DNA from: JBBQSN01 sp963825505 | Lineage (GTDB): Bacteria > Actinomycetota > Actinomycetes > Actinomycetales > CAWJMD01 | Assembly: GCA_963825505.1 (NCBI GenBank) | Contig: CAWGTL010000018.1 | Coordinates: 62,001 to 126,000 of the forward strand | Direction: 5' to 3' | DNA: 64,000 nt | Shown here: piece after piece, positions 1 through 9,031 of the stretch | Numbering within the stretch: position 1 is the stretch's first letter | Layout of the letters: each line of letters opens with the position of its first letter | The notes under the pieces: model-generated | What the model was told of the DNA's origin: nothing | Seen by the model: only the letters and a program-made list of their open reading frames with translations | Databases searched by the model: none | Translations under genes and position numbers: made by a program

Positions 1-1820
1 TGGTCGTCCAGGAGGACATCGTCTACCCGCGGGTGCACCCGGCGCCGATGGAGACCTGCGGCTCGGTCGCCGACTACGACAAGGTCGAGGGCCGGTTGAC
101 GCTGTGGACCACCTCGCAGGCCCCCCACGCCCACCGCACCCTGTACGCGATCGTCGCGGGCATCCCCGAGCACAAGATCCGGGTGATCTCGCCGGACATC
201 GGCGGTGGGTTCGGCAACAAGGTGCCCATCTACCCGGGCTACGTCTGCTCGGTCGTCGGCAGCATCGTGACCGGCCGGCCGGTGAAGTGGATGGAGGACC
301 GTTCGGAGAACCTGGTGAGCACCGGGTTCGCCCGCGACTACGTCATGCGCGGGGAGATCGCCGCCACCAAGGACGGGAAGATCCTGGCGATCCGGACGAA
401 CGTGCTGGCCGACCACGGCGCCTTCAACGGCACGGCCGCACCGGTGAAGTACCCGGCCGGGTTCTTCGGGGTGTTCACCGGCTCGTACGACATCGAGGCC
501 GCCTACTGCTCGATGACCGCCGTGTACACGAACAAGGCACCGGGGGGCGTCGCGTACGCCTGCTCGTTCCGGATCACCGAGGCCGTGTACCTCGTCGAGC
601 GGATGGTCGACGTCCTGGCCCACGACCTGGAGATGGATCCGGTCGAGCTGCGGTTGAAGAACCTGCTGCGTCCGGAGCAGTTCCCGTACACGTCCAAGAC
701 CGGGTGGGTCTACGACTCCGGCAACTACGAGCCGACGCTGCGCAAGGCGATGGAGATGGCAGGCTACGAGGAGCTGCGCCGTGAGCAGGCCGAGAAGCGT
801 TCTCGCGGAGAGGTGATGGGCATCGGGGTCGCCTTCTTCACCGAGGCCGTTGGTGCCGGCCCCCGCAAGGACATGGACATCCTCGGCCTCGGCATGGCCG
901 ACGGGTGCGAGCTGCGGGTGCACCCGACGGGCAAGGCGGTGGTGCGGCTCTCGGTGCAGTCCCAGGGCCAGGGCCACGAGACGACGTTCGCGCAGATCGT
1001 CGCCGAGGAGATCGGGATCGCCCCGGACGACATCGACGTCGTCCACGGCGACACCGACAACACCCCGTTCGGGCTGGGCACCTACGGCAGCCGCTCCACG
1101 CCGGTCTCGGGTGCCGCCGCCGCGCTCGTCGCCCGCAAGGTCCGCGACAAGGCGCGGATCATCGCGTCCGGGATGCTGGAGGTCTCGGTCGCCGACCTCG
1201 ACTGGGAGAAGGGGAAGTTCAGCGTCAAGGGCGATCCGACGAAGTCGGTGACGATCCAGGACATCGCGATGCGCGCGCACGGCGCGGGCGACCTGCCCGA
1301 CGGCGTGGAGGGCGGGCTCGAGGCCCAGATCTGCTACAACCCCTCGAACCTCACCTATCCGCACGGCGCCTACATCTGCGTCGTCGACATCGACCCCGGG
1401 ACCGCGAAGGTCACCGTGCGCCGCTTCATCGCGGTCGACGACTGCGGCACCCGGATCAACCCGATGATCATCGAGGGCCAGGTGCACGGCGGGCTCACCG
1501 ACGGCGTGGGCATGGCGCTGATGGAGATCATCGCCTTCGACGAGGACGGCAACTGCCTCGGCGGTTCGCTGATGGACTACCTCATCCCGACCGCGCTCGA
1601 GGTGCCCGACTGGGAGACCGGCTTCACCGTCACGCCGTCGCCGCACCACCCGATCGGGGCCAAGGGCGTGGGGGAGTCGGCCACGGTCGGCTCGCCCCCG
1701 GCCATCGTCAACGCCGTCGTCGACGCGCTCAAGCCGTACGGCGTGCGGCACGCCGACATGCCGCTCACCCCGTCGCGGGTGTGGGACGCCATGCAGGGCA
1801 ACGCGACCCCGCCGATCTGA
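1..1820 (+). CDS. coxL: Aerobic carbon monoxide dehydrogenase large (molybdenum) subunit, 3' part
   Basis: The reading frame is open from the first bases, so the 5' end lies outside the window; about 605 residues of a protein that is normally near 800 are present. The active-site loop reads AYACSFR at about residue 184 of the visible part. That matches the AYxCSFR signature of form I CoxL, the true CO dehydrogenase, rather than the AYRGAGR signature of form II. The catalytic glutamate motif KGVGES is near residue 554. The enzyme oxidises CO to CO2 at a Mo-Cu site with molybdopterin cytosine dinucleotide and passes electrons to the CoxS and CoxM subunits, whose genes should lie upstream. Maturation genes follow immediately, as in known cox clusters. 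Confidence 0.93.
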   Translation, partial: VVQEDIVYPRVHPAPMETCGSVADYDKVEGRLTLWTTSQAPHAHRTLYAIVAGIPEHKIRVISPDIGGGFGNKVPIYPGYVCSVVGSIVTGRPVKWMEDRSENLVSTGFARDYVMRGEIAATKDGKILAIRTNVLADHGAFNGTAAPVKYPAGFFGVFTGSYDIEAAYCSMTAVYTNKAPGGVAYACSFRITEAVYLVERMVDVLAHDLEMDPVELRLKNLLRPEQFPYTSKTGWVYDSGNYEPTLRKAMEMAGYEELRREQAEKRSRGEVMGIGVAFFTEAVGAGPRKDMDILGLGMADGCELRVHPTGKAVVRLSVQSQGQGHETTFAQIVAEEIGIAPDDIDVVHGDTDNTPFGLGTYGSRSTPVSGAAAALVARKVRDKARIIASGMLEVSVADLDWEKGKFSVKGDPTKSVTIQDIAMRAHGAGDLPDGVEGGLEAQICYNPSNLTYPHGAYICVVDIDPGTAKVTVRRFIAVDDCGTRINPMIIEGQVHGGLTDGVGMALMEIIAFDEDGNCLGGSLMDYLIPTALEVPDWETGFTVTPSPHHPIGAKGVGESATVGSPPAIVNAVVDALKPYGVRHADMPLTPSRVWDAMQGNATPPI

Positions 1821-1830
1821 CGGGACGACG

Positions 1831-2721
1831 ATGACGCACCGGATGGCCGCCCGCGTCGCCGAGCTGACCTCGGCGCGGGTGCCGTTCGTGCACGCGACGG
1901 TCGTGCGCGCCCAGCAGCCGACGTCGGCCAGGGCCGGCGACGACGCCGTCATCCTCGGCGACGGCACCATCGAGGGGTTCGTCGGCGGGCACTGCGCGCA
2001 GGGCTCGGTGCGCGCGGCCGCCCTCGACGCCCTCCAGGACGGCGGGGCCGTCCTCCTGCGGGTGCTGCCGACGGACCAGGAGCACTTCCCCGACTCCCCG
2101 AGCGCCCGCGTCGTGGTCAACCCGTGCCTGTCCGGAGGAGCGTTGGAGATCTTCCTGGAGCCGCTGCTGCCCGCCCCGCTGGTCGCGGTGGTCGGCGACA
2201 CCCCGATCACCCGGTCGCTGCTGCAGCTGGCCGGGCCGCTCGGCTTCGTCGGCCGGGAGGCGGCGCCGGGGGAGCAGGTGGTGGGTGCCACCGCCGTCGT
2301 CGTCGCCAGCCACGGCACGGGGGAGCACGAGTCGTTGCGGGCGGCCCTGGACTCCGGCGTGCCGTTCATCGGCCTGGTCGCCAGCCGCATCCGCGGGCAG
2401 GCCGTGCTGGAGGAGATGGGCCTCACCGACGCCGAGCGGGCCCGGGTGCGGACCCCGGTGGGCCTCGACATCGGCGCGCGCACCGCCGAGGAGATCGCCG
2501 TGGCGATCCTGGCGGCGCTCGTGCGCGCGGTCCGGGTCGAGGGGGTGGTCGCGGCGACGCAACCGCCGGCGGCGCCGCGCCAGGAGGTGGACCCGGTCTG
2601 CGGCATGACCGTCGTGGTCGGTCCGGGCACCGCGCACCTCGTCGACGCCGACGGCGACCACTGGTTCTGCGCCACGGGGTGTCGCGACCACTACGCCTCC
2701 CGGGGCAGGCTGTCGGGGTGA
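1831..2721 (+). CDS. XdhC/CoxI family molybdenum cofactor insertion protein with C-terminal YHS domain
   Basis: Length is 296 residues. The N-terminal part has the XdhC/CoxI signature GTIEGFVGGHCAQ and a cysteine in VVNPCLSGG; a Rossmann-like segment (VVGDTPITRSL) follows. Such proteins bind Mo cofactor and help load it into xanthine- or CO-dehydrogenase-type enzymes. Residues from about 250 to the end form an extra YHS-type metal-binding domain (DPVCGMTV, then WFCATGCRDHY), which XdhC proteins usually lack. The gene starts 10 bases after coxL and its stop overlaps the next start by 4 bases, so it is cotranscribed with the cox genes. Confidence 0.85.
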   Translation: MTHRMAARVAELTSARVPFVHATVVRAQQPTSARAGDDAVILGDGTIEGFVGGHCAQGSVRAAALDALQDGGAVLLRVLPTDQEHFPDSPSARVVVNPCLSGGALEIFLEPLLPAPLVAVVGDTPITRSLLQLAGPLGFVGREAAPGEQVVGATAVVVASHGTGEHESLRAALDSGVPFIGLVASRIRGQAVLEEMGLTDAERARVRTPVGLDIGARTAEEIAVAILAALVRAVRVEGVVAATQPPAAPRQEVDPVCGMTVVVGPGTAHLVDADGDHWFCATGCRDHYASRGRLSG

Positions 2722-3338
2722 TCGTCACCGGACTCGTCCTGGCCGCCGGCTCGTCACGACGACTGGGCAGGCCCAAGCAGCTGTTGCCGTTCCGGGGCGC
2801 GACCCTGCTGGACGCCACCGTCGACCTCGCGAGGGCCTGCGGGTTCGACCAGCTGCTGGTGGCGATCGGAGGGTCGGCGGCCGACGTCCGGTCGGGCGTC
2901 GACCTCAGCGGTGCGACGGTGGTCGAGAACCCCGAGCACGGCACAGGATGCAGCTCGTCGGTCGCCGCAGCGCTGTCCGTCGTCGACCCGCGGGCGGACG
3001 GGCTCGTGCTCCTGCTCGGCGACCAGCCGGGGGTCGAACCGAGCACCGTCGCAGCCCTCGTCGAGGCTGCGTCGACCGGAGCGCCGGCGGCCGTGTGCCG
3101 GTACGACAACAGCCTCGGCCACCCGATCTGGTTCTCCCGCAGCCTGTTCGGGGAGCTGGCCGAGCTGCACGGCGACAAGGCGGTGTGGAAGCTCCTGCAC
3201 TCCGGCACGATCGAGGTCACCGAGGTGCGGGTGGCTCGACCGGTCCCGGTCGACGTCGACACCTGGCAGGACTACGAGGCGCTCCTGGCCGCGGACGAGC
3301 TCGCCGCCGCGACGGCCGAACCGGGTCCGCGGCGGTGA
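2718..3338 (+). CDS. MobA-like NTP transferase (molybdenum cofactor cytidylyltransferase family)
   Basis: The GTG start overlaps the preceding stop as GTGA. The 206-residue product begins with the nucleotidyltransferase signature LAAGSSRRLGRPKQLL and has the second acidic motif LLLGDQPG near residue 95. This is the MobA/MocA-like fold that attaches CMP or GMP to molybdopterin; MocA-type enzymes supply the cytosine dinucleotide form used by CO dehydrogenase, which fits the position between coxI- and coxD-like genes. Specificity for CTP is inferred from context, not read from sequence. Its stop overlaps the next GTG. Confidence 0.82.
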   Translation: MIVTGLVLAAGSSRRLGRPKQLLPFRGATLLDATVDLARACGFDQLLVAIGGSAADVRSGVDLSGATVVENPEHGTGCSSSVAAALSVVDPRADGLVLLLGDQPGVEPSTVAALVEAASTGAPAAVCRYDNSLGHPIWFSRSLFGELAELHGDKAVWKLLHSGTIEVTEVRVARPVPVDVDTWQDYEALLAADELAAATAEPGPRR

Positions 3339-4219
3339 CAGCCCCGTGGCCGGACGCCGACGAGGTCGCCCGCCGGCTCGACGCGGTCGACTACCTGGTC
3401 GACGACGGCCTCGCCACGGCGCTGTACCTGGCGCTCGAGCTCGGCCAGCCGCTCCTGCTCGAGGGCGAGCCGGGCGTCGGGAAGACCGCCGCGGCCAAGG
3501 CGCTCGCGCGGGCGACGGGCGGCGAGCTGATCCGGCTGCAGTGCTACGAGGGTCTGAGCGCGAGCGAGGCGCTGTACGAGTGGAGCTACCAGCGGCAGCT
3601 GCTCGCGATCCGGCTGGCCGAGTCGCGGCACGAGCGCCTGCGCGACGACGACCTGTTCACCGAGGAGTTCCTGCAGGAGCGGCCCATCCTGCGTGCGGTG
3701 CGCGCCGACGGCCCCGTGCCGCCGGTGCTGCTGGTGGACGAGATCGACCGTGCCGACGACGAGTTCGAGGCGCTGCTGCTGGAGTTCCTCGGCGAGGCCT
3801 CGGTGACGGTGCCGGAGATCGGCACCTTCGTCGCCGCCCGGCCCCCCGTCGTGGTGCTGACGTCCAACCGCAGCCGCGAGCTGCACGACGCGTTGCGGCG
3901 GCGCTGCCTCTACCACTGGATCGACTTCCCCTCGCCCGAGCGTGCGGCCCAGATCCTGCGCCGCAGCGTGCCGTCCGCGTCCGAGCCGCTGATCCGCTCC
4001 ACCACCGAGCTGGTCGGACGGGTGCGGGAGCTCGACCTGGACAAGCCGCCCGGCCTGGCCGAGGCGATCGACTGGGTGTCCGCGCTGGCGGCGCTCGGGG
4101 CCACCGAGCTGGCCGCCCCGCAGGCCGTCCGCACCCTCAGCGCCCTGGCCAAGACCCCCGACGACCGGGCGGCGATCGGCGCCGCGTTGGCGGAGGTCGC
4201 AGCCGGGCGGGGGTCGTGA
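3335..4219 (+). CDS. coxD: MoxR-type AAA ATPase CoxD
   Basis: This 294-residue AAA+ protein starts at a GTG overlapping the previous stop. Walker A is GEPGVGKT at residues 44-51 and Walker B is VLLVDEID near 131. The sensor region (VVLTSNRSRELHDALRRRC) and C-terminal lid are typical of MoxR ATPases. In carboxidotrophs CoxD works with CoxE as a chelatase-like pair that assembles the Cu-S-Mo site of CO dehydrogenase. Adjacency to a VWA-domain CoxE supports this role, as with other MoxR-VWA pairs. Confidence 0.88.
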   Translation: MTAPWPDADEVARRLDAVDYLVDDGLATALYLALELGQPLLLEGEPGVGKTAAAKALARATGGELIRLQCYEGLSASEALYEWSYQRQLLAIRLAESRHERLRDDDLFTEEFLQERPILRAVRADGPVPPVLLVDEIDRADDEFEALLLEFLGEASVTVPEIGTFVAARPPVVVLTSNRSRELHDALRRRCLYHWIDFPSPERAAQILRRSVPSASEPLIRSTTELVGRVRELDLDKPPGLAEAIDWVSALAALGATELAAPQAVRTLSALAKTPDDRAAIGAALAEVAAGRGS

Positions 4220-4235
4220 CGGGGCCGACCCAGCC

Positions 4236-5471
4236 ATGACACCGCCGCCTGGGCGCACCGTCCTGCGCGGGGTGGACCGCGCGGTCTTCGCGGCGGCGCT
4301 GACCGCGCGGCTGCGGGCGGCAGGGGTCCCGGTGGGGCTGACCGCCACCGAGGACCTGGTCCGGGCGCTGGCAGCCGTGCCGCCCCTGGACCGCGGCCGG
4401 CTCTACTGGGTGGCGCGCACCACCCTGGTGCGGCGCCGGGAGGAGCTCGCGGCGTTCGACGACGTCTTCGGTGCGGTGTTCGCCGACGACCTCGTGCCGC
4501 TGACCGCGTCGGCACGCCGGGGGGCGGCGCCGGCACCGGCGGCCGACGACGCGCTGGCGCAGGTGCCGGGTGGCGACCACGACGAGGTGGCGGGCGGAGG
4601 GCTCCCGTGGGTGACGCTGCCGTCGGTGGTGGGCACGGGTGACGACGAGGGCGCCGACCTCCTCGTCCCGCTGCTGCGGGCCAGCGACCTCGAGCGGCTG
4701 TCCGACGTGCCGTTCGAGCAGCTCGCCCCCCACGAGGTGGAGCAGCTCGGGCGCTGGCTCGCCGACGGGGTCCGGACCTGGCCGACCCGCCGGTCGCGCC
4801 GTCGCCGCCCTGGCCGCCCGGGTCACCAGGTGGCCCTGCGCCGCACCCTGGCACGGGCGCGTCGGACCGGCTGGGAGGCGGTCGACGTCGTCAAGGTCAG
4901 CCCGGTGCCGCGGCGGCGCCGGGTGGTGGTGCTGTGCGACGTGAGCCAGTCGGTGCAGGCTCAGGTCCCCGCCTTCTTGCAGCTCGCCCGGGCGCTGACC
5001 ACCACCCTGGACGGTGAGGCGTTCGCGTTCGGCACCGGTCTGACCCGGCTCACCCCGGTGCTGCGGAACGCGTCCGCCGCCCGAGCCGTCGAGCTCGTCA
5101 CCGAGCAGGTGACCGACCGGTTCGGCGGGACCAGGATCGCCTCGAGCCTGGAGGCGCTGCTCGCCTCGCACCACGCGGACGCCGTCCGCGGTGGCGTGGT
5201 GGTGATCGCCTCGGACGGGTGGGACAGCGAGCCGCCGGAACGGGTCGAGCGGGCGATGGCCCGGCTGCGGCGCCGGGCGCACCGAGTGGTGTGGGTGAAC
5301 CCGCGCGCGGCGGCGCCCGGCTTCGCGCCGCTGGTCGGGACGATGGCGGCCGCGCTGCCCTACTGCGACGACCTGCTGCCGGCCGACGACTTCCGTTCTC
5401 TCGCCACGGTGATCGACGTCCTGTGCCGACCCCGGCGACCGGTGGGCGGCGTGCTCAGCTCCACAGGGTGA
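4236..5471 (+). CDS. coxE: VWA domain protein CoxE
   Basis: This 411-residue protein starts 16 bases after coxD. The N-terminal two fifths are helical and rich in Arg and Ala. The C-terminal von Willebrand A domain has the MIDAS motif DVSQS at about residue 235, with the later acidic position in IASDGWDSEPPER. CoxE proteins are partners of CoxD in CO dehydrogenase maturation. The last 17 bases overlap the 3' end of the convergent LysR gene. Confidence 0.86.
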   Translation: MTPPPGRTVLRGVDRAVFAAALTARLRAAGVPVGLTATEDLVRALAAVPPLDRGRLYWVARTTLVRRREELAAFDDVFGAVFADDLVPLTASARRGAAPAPAADDALAQVPGGDHDEVAGGGLPWVTLPSVVGTGDDEGADLLVPLLRASDLERLSDVPFEQLAPHEVEQLGRWLADGVRTWPTRRSRRRRPGRPGHQVALRRTLARARRTGWEAVDVVKVSPVPRRRRVVVLCDVSQSVQAQVPAFLQLARALTTTLDGEAFAFGTGLTRLTPVLRNASAARAVELVTEQVTDRFGGTRIASSLEALLASHHADAVRGGVVVIASDGWDSEPPERVERAMARLRRRAHRVVWVNPRAAAPGFAPLVGTMAAALPYCDDLLPADDFRSLATVIDVLCRPRRPVGGVLSSTG

Positions 5472-6408
5472 CGTGCACGGACGGTCTGAACCGGGTGATG
5501 TCGACACCGGTGCCCCGCAGCATCGCCTGCGTGGCACGAGGCGTGGTGACGAACCGGCGCAGCTCCTCGACCGCCGGCGCCGGCGGGACCAGCGTCATCA
5601 GGCTCCACACCGAGTCGGCCCGCAGACCCGGGCCCTCCACCCGCACCAGGCGACCGCTGGCCACGTCGCGCGCGGCGACGAAGGACAGGCTGAGCGCCAC
5701 CCCCTCGCCCCGGGCGGCCTGCTCCAGGGCGGCCGCCTCGCTCTGGAAGATCCGCTGCCGGTCCTCGGGGACGCGCAGGCGGTGCAGCATCGCGGCGACG
5801 GCCCCGGGGCCCCCGACGGCGCTCGGCCCGAGCAGCCAGGTCTGGTCCCGCAGCTGGCGCGCGGGGTCCGGGTGGGAGGCGAGGGGATGGCCCGGGCCGA
5901 CCACGACGACCACCTGGTACTTCAGGAACGGCGTCGAGGAGATGACGCCGGGCTCGCTGGTCGGCAGCGGCGGCCCGATCGCGACGTCGGCCGAGCGGGA
6001 GGTGAGCAGCGCGGCGAACCGCCGTTGCGGGCTGACGCTCAGCTCGACGTCGAGGTCGTCCGCCCGGCCGGTGAACAGCTCGATGAGCCCGGGTGCGGCG
6101 TGCTCGGCGAACAGGCTCGAGGCGGCGACCCGGAGCAGGCGCCGCCCGTTGGCGGCCTGACCGACCTCCAGGACGGTGCGGTCGGCGAGGCCGAGGATCT
6201 CCACCGCCCGGCTGGCCAGCCGCAGGCCGCCCGGCGTGAACGCGAGCCCCGCCGACGTGGGGACGAACAGCCGGTCGCCCAGCTCCTTGCGCAGCTGCGC
6301 GACGTGCAGCGAGACCGCGGCGTCGGACACGCCGAGCTCGGCCCCCGCAGCCTTCACCGAGCCGCAGCGGGCCACGGCCGAGAAGGCGCGGAGCTGGGCG
6401 GGCGTCAC
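5455..6408 (-). CDS. LysR family transcriptional regulator
   Basis: Length is 317 residues. The N-terminal 60 residues form the LysR winged helix-turn-helix (LRAFSAVARCGSVKAAGAELGVSDAAVSLHVAQLRKEL), followed by a periplasmic-binding-like effector domain. It is convergent with, and overlaps, the end of the cox operon. CO oxidation clusters often carry a LysR or other local regulator, so control of cox genes is a reasonable inference, but no operator could be placed because the cox promoter is outside the window. It lies 50 bases downstream of gnd on the same strand. Confidence 0.85.
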   Translation of the reverse strand: MTPAQLRAFSAVARCGSVKAAGAELGVSDAAVSLHVAQLRKELGDRLFVPTSAGLAFTPGGLRLASRAVEILGLADRTVLEVGQAANGRRLLRVAASSLFAEHAAPGLIELFTGRADDLDVELSVSPQRRFAALLTSRSADVAIGPPLPTSEPGVISSTPFLKYQVVVVVGPGHPLASHPDPARQLRDQTWLLGPSAVGGPGAVAAMLHRLRVPEDRQRIFQSEAAALEQAARGEGVALSLSFVAARDVASGRLVRVEGPGLRADSVWSLMTLVPPAPAVEELRRFVTTPRATQAMLRGTGVDITRFRPSVHVTLWS

Positions 6409-6458
6409 CTCCGCACGCTAGCCCAGCCGCGACCGTCGCGGACCCGGCTCCGCGAGGC

Positions 6459-7919
6459 TCAGCCCGCGACCTCGGTGAGGTCGCCCGACCACAGGGTGTG
6501 GAACGCGCCCTCGCCGTCGATCCGTCCGTAGGTGTGCGCGCCGAACAGGTCACGCAGACCCTGGATCAGCGACGCCGGCAGCCGCTCCGAGCGCACCGTG
6601 TCGTAGTACGCCAGCGCGGCGCTGAATCCCGGCACCGGGACGCCGGCGCCGACCGCCAGCGCGACGACGCGCCGCCACGCGTCCTGCGAGCGGCCGAGGT
6701 CCTCGGCCAGCCCGGGGTCTGCGAGCAGGGTGGGCGGCGGGTCGCCGGCGTAGGCCTGCCGGATCCGCTCGAGCAACCGGGCGCGGATGATGCAGCCGCC
6801 GCGCCAGATCCGCGCGATCTCGGCGACGTCGACGTCCCACCCGTAGGTCCTGCTCGCCTCGCGGATCTGGTCCAGACCCTGGGCGTACGCCACGACCTTG
6901 GAGGCCCACAGCGCGGCCCGGACGTCGTCCACCAGCCGGGCCGGGTCGCCGGCGTCGAGGGAGCGGTCGGGCCCCGTGAGGGCGGCGCGGGCGGCGTCGC
7001 GCAGGTCGGTGTGGCCCGAGGTCGACCGGGCGAACACCGACTCCGCGATGGTGTTGACCGGGACGCCGAGCTCGAGCGCGATCTGCACCGTCCAGCGACC
7101 GGTGCCCTTCTGCTCGGCGCGGTCCGCGATCACGTCGACCAGCGGCCGGCCGGTGCGGGCGTCGACCTGGTCGAGCACCCGCGCGGTGATCTCGATGAGG
7201 AACGAGTCGAGGTCGCCCTCGTTCCAGTCGCGGAACACGTCCGCGATCTCGGTCGCCTCGAGCCCGGCGGCCCGGAGCAGGTCGTACGACTCCGCGATCA
7301 GCTGCATGTCGGCGTACTCGATGCCGTTGTGCACCATCTTGACGAAGTGCCCGGCGCCGTCCGGCCCGACGTGCGTGCAGCACGGCTCGCCGTCGACCTG
7401 CGCCGAGATCGACTCCAGCAGCGGGCCGAGCGACTCGTACGACTCCTTCGAGCCGCCGGGCATGATGCTCGGGCCGTTGAGCGCGCCCTCCTCGCCACCG
7501 GACACGCCGGCGCCGACGAAGTGGAGCCCCTTCTCCCGCAACGCCTTCTCCCGACGACGGGTGTCCTCGTAGTGGGCGTTGCCGCCGTCGACGACGATGT
7601 CGCCCTCGTCGAGCAGGGGCACCAGCTCGTCGATCACGGCGTCGGTGCCTGCGCCGGCCTTGACCATCACCAGCACGCGGCGCGGACGCTCCAGGCTGGC
7701 GACGAAGTCCTCGAGCCGCTCGGACGGGACGAACGTCCCCTCCGAGCCGTGCTCGGCGACCAGCGCCTCGGTCTTCGCCGTGGTCCGGTTGTAGAGGGCG
7801 ACGGTGTGGCCGTTGCGGGCCAGGTTGCGGGCCAGGTTCGCCCCCATCACGGCCAGGCCGGCGACGCCGATCTGGGCGGTGCCGGTGCGATCGGTGCTCG
7901 CTGCGTCGGTCATGGCCAC
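6459..7919 (-). CDS. gnd: 6-phosphogluconate dehydrogenase, decarboxylating
   Basis: The enzyme oxidises 6-phosphogluconate to ribulose 5-phosphate, CO2 and NADPH in the pentose phosphate pathway. It shows the NADP fold (VAGLAVMGANLARN), the substrate loop GGNAHYEDTRRREK, the signature VGAGVSGGEEGA and the catalytic block KMVHNGIEYADMQ, with the C-terminal lid GRIDGEGAFHTLW. Length (about 485 residues) suits the long dimeric form. I chose the GTG at 7919 because GGGAGGG lies 8 bases upstream; the ATG two codons later (7913) is the alternative. A divergent sugar importer begins at 8058. Confidence 0.95.
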   Translation of the reverse strand: MAMTDAASTDRTGTAQIGVAGLAVMGANLARNLARNGHTVALYNRTTAKTEALVAEHGSEGTFVPSERLEDFVASLERPRRVLVMVKAGAGTDAVIDELVPLLDEGDIVVDGGNAHYEDTRRREKALREKGLHFVGAGVSGGEEGALNGPSIMPGGSKESYESLGPLLESISAQVDGEPCCTHVGPDGAGHFVKMVHNGIEYADMQLIAESYDLLRAAGLEATEIADVFRDWNEGDLDSFLIEITARVLDQVDARTGRPLVDVIADRAEQKGTGRWTVQIALELGVPVNTIAESVFARSTSGHTDLRDAARAALTGPDRSLDAGDPARLVDDVRAALWASKVVAYAQGLDQIREASRTYGWDVDVAEIARIWRGGCIIRARLLERIRQAYAGDPPPTLLADPGLAEDLGRSQDAWRRVVALAVGAGVPVPGFSAALAYYDTVRSERLPASLIQGLRDLFGAHTYGRIDGEGAFHTLWSGDLTEVAG

Positions 7920-7961
7920 AGTCTCATCCCTCCCGGAGGCGTTGACGAGGACGATCTCCGC

Positions 7962-7990
7962 TTGACAGCCGTCCTCCGGTGCCGTGGACT
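7962..7990 (+). promoter_or_regulatory. Possible promoter of the first sugar ABC importer
   Basis: TTGACA at 7962-7967 is followed, after 17 bases, by TGGACT at 7985-7990. The first hexamer is a perfect sigma-70-type -35 box; the second is a poor -10 box. The site lies between divergent gnd and the permease gene. Confidence 0.35.
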
Positions 7991-8057
7991 CCACCGAACC
8001 CGGACCGATCGGCCGGAACGGGACGACGACGACGAAGTCGGGCTGGGGGTGGTTCGC

Positions 8058-9031
8058 GTGAGCGCGTCCGCGCCGGTGACCGCCGTCCCGACCTCCGAGC
8101 CGTCCGCGCCGGGTCGACGTCCGACGCGCGGACCGGGGTCGCGCCGCCAGACGTTCCTCGGCCTCGACCGCGACGGCCTGCTGCTCGCGCTGCCGGCCCT
8201 CGTGCCCGTGCTGGTGTTCAGCGTCTACCCGCTGGTCAACGGGATCCTGCTCGGCTTCACCGACGCCCGCGCGGGGCGCAACGTCGAGACCAGCGTCACG
8301 TGGTTCCAGAACTACGCGGACCTGATGGGCGACAGCTACTTCTGGCAGTCGTTCCGGGTCGGGCTGGTGTGGGCGTTCGCCGTCACGATCCTGCAGTTCG
8401 TCGCCAGCCTCGGGTCTGGCGCTGCTGCTCGAACGAGCGGCTCCGGCTGCGCTGGCTCGCGCGGACGCTCGCGCTGGTGCCGTGGGCGATGCCGCCGGTG
8501 GTCATCGGCATCATGTGGCGGCTCGTCTACCACCCGAACGCGGGCATCCTCAACGCGTCGCTGCGCGACCTCGGGATCCTCGACTCCAACATCGACTGGC
8601 TCGCCTCGTTCTCGCTCGCCCTGCCGGCCGTGATCGTCGTGGGCGTCTGGGCCGGGATGCCGCAGACCACGGTGGTGCTGCTGGCCGCGCTGCAGTCGGT
8701 GCCGCAGGAGCTGCACGAGGCGGCCGCGGTCGACGGTGCCGGGCGCTGGCGCCGGTTCCGCGCGGTCACCTGGACCCACATCGCACCGGTGGTCGCGGCG
8801 ATGACGACGCTCGACTTCGTCTGGAACTTCAACTCGTTCGGCCTGGTCTACGTGCTCACGCAGGGCGGGCCGGGCGGGACGACACGGCTGCCGCTGCTGT
8901 TCGCGTACGAGGAGGCGTTCCGCTACGGCAACTACGGGTACGCGGCCGCGCTGGGCAACGTGATGGTGCTCGTCATCGCGGCGTTCGTCGCGGTCTGGCT
9001 GCGCCGCCGGATGCGGGAGGTGGACGAGTGA
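8058..9031 (+). CDS. Carbohydrate ABC transporter permease, MalF type (frame broken twice)
   Basis: Starting at the GTG after a GGGGG run, the frame encodes a membrane permease up to about 8413. Coding then moves through one extra base near 8415 and another near 8431 and continues to 9031. Removing them restores a smooth protein (residues LQFVASLG, then LALLL, then NERLRLRWLAR). It has six predicted membrane segments and the EAA loop (EAAAVDGAGRWRRF) that contacts the ATPase subunit. The stop overlaps the next gene by 4 bases. As written the gene would be truncated; I regard it as intact in the organism because conserved sequence continues on both sides. Confidence 0.85.

Noticed and set aside
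1765..2691. Long antisense reading frames opposite the cox genes and elsewhere
   Set aside because: In DNA this GC-rich, antisense frames stay open by chance; their translations are rich in Arg, Pro, His and Gly and have no domains.
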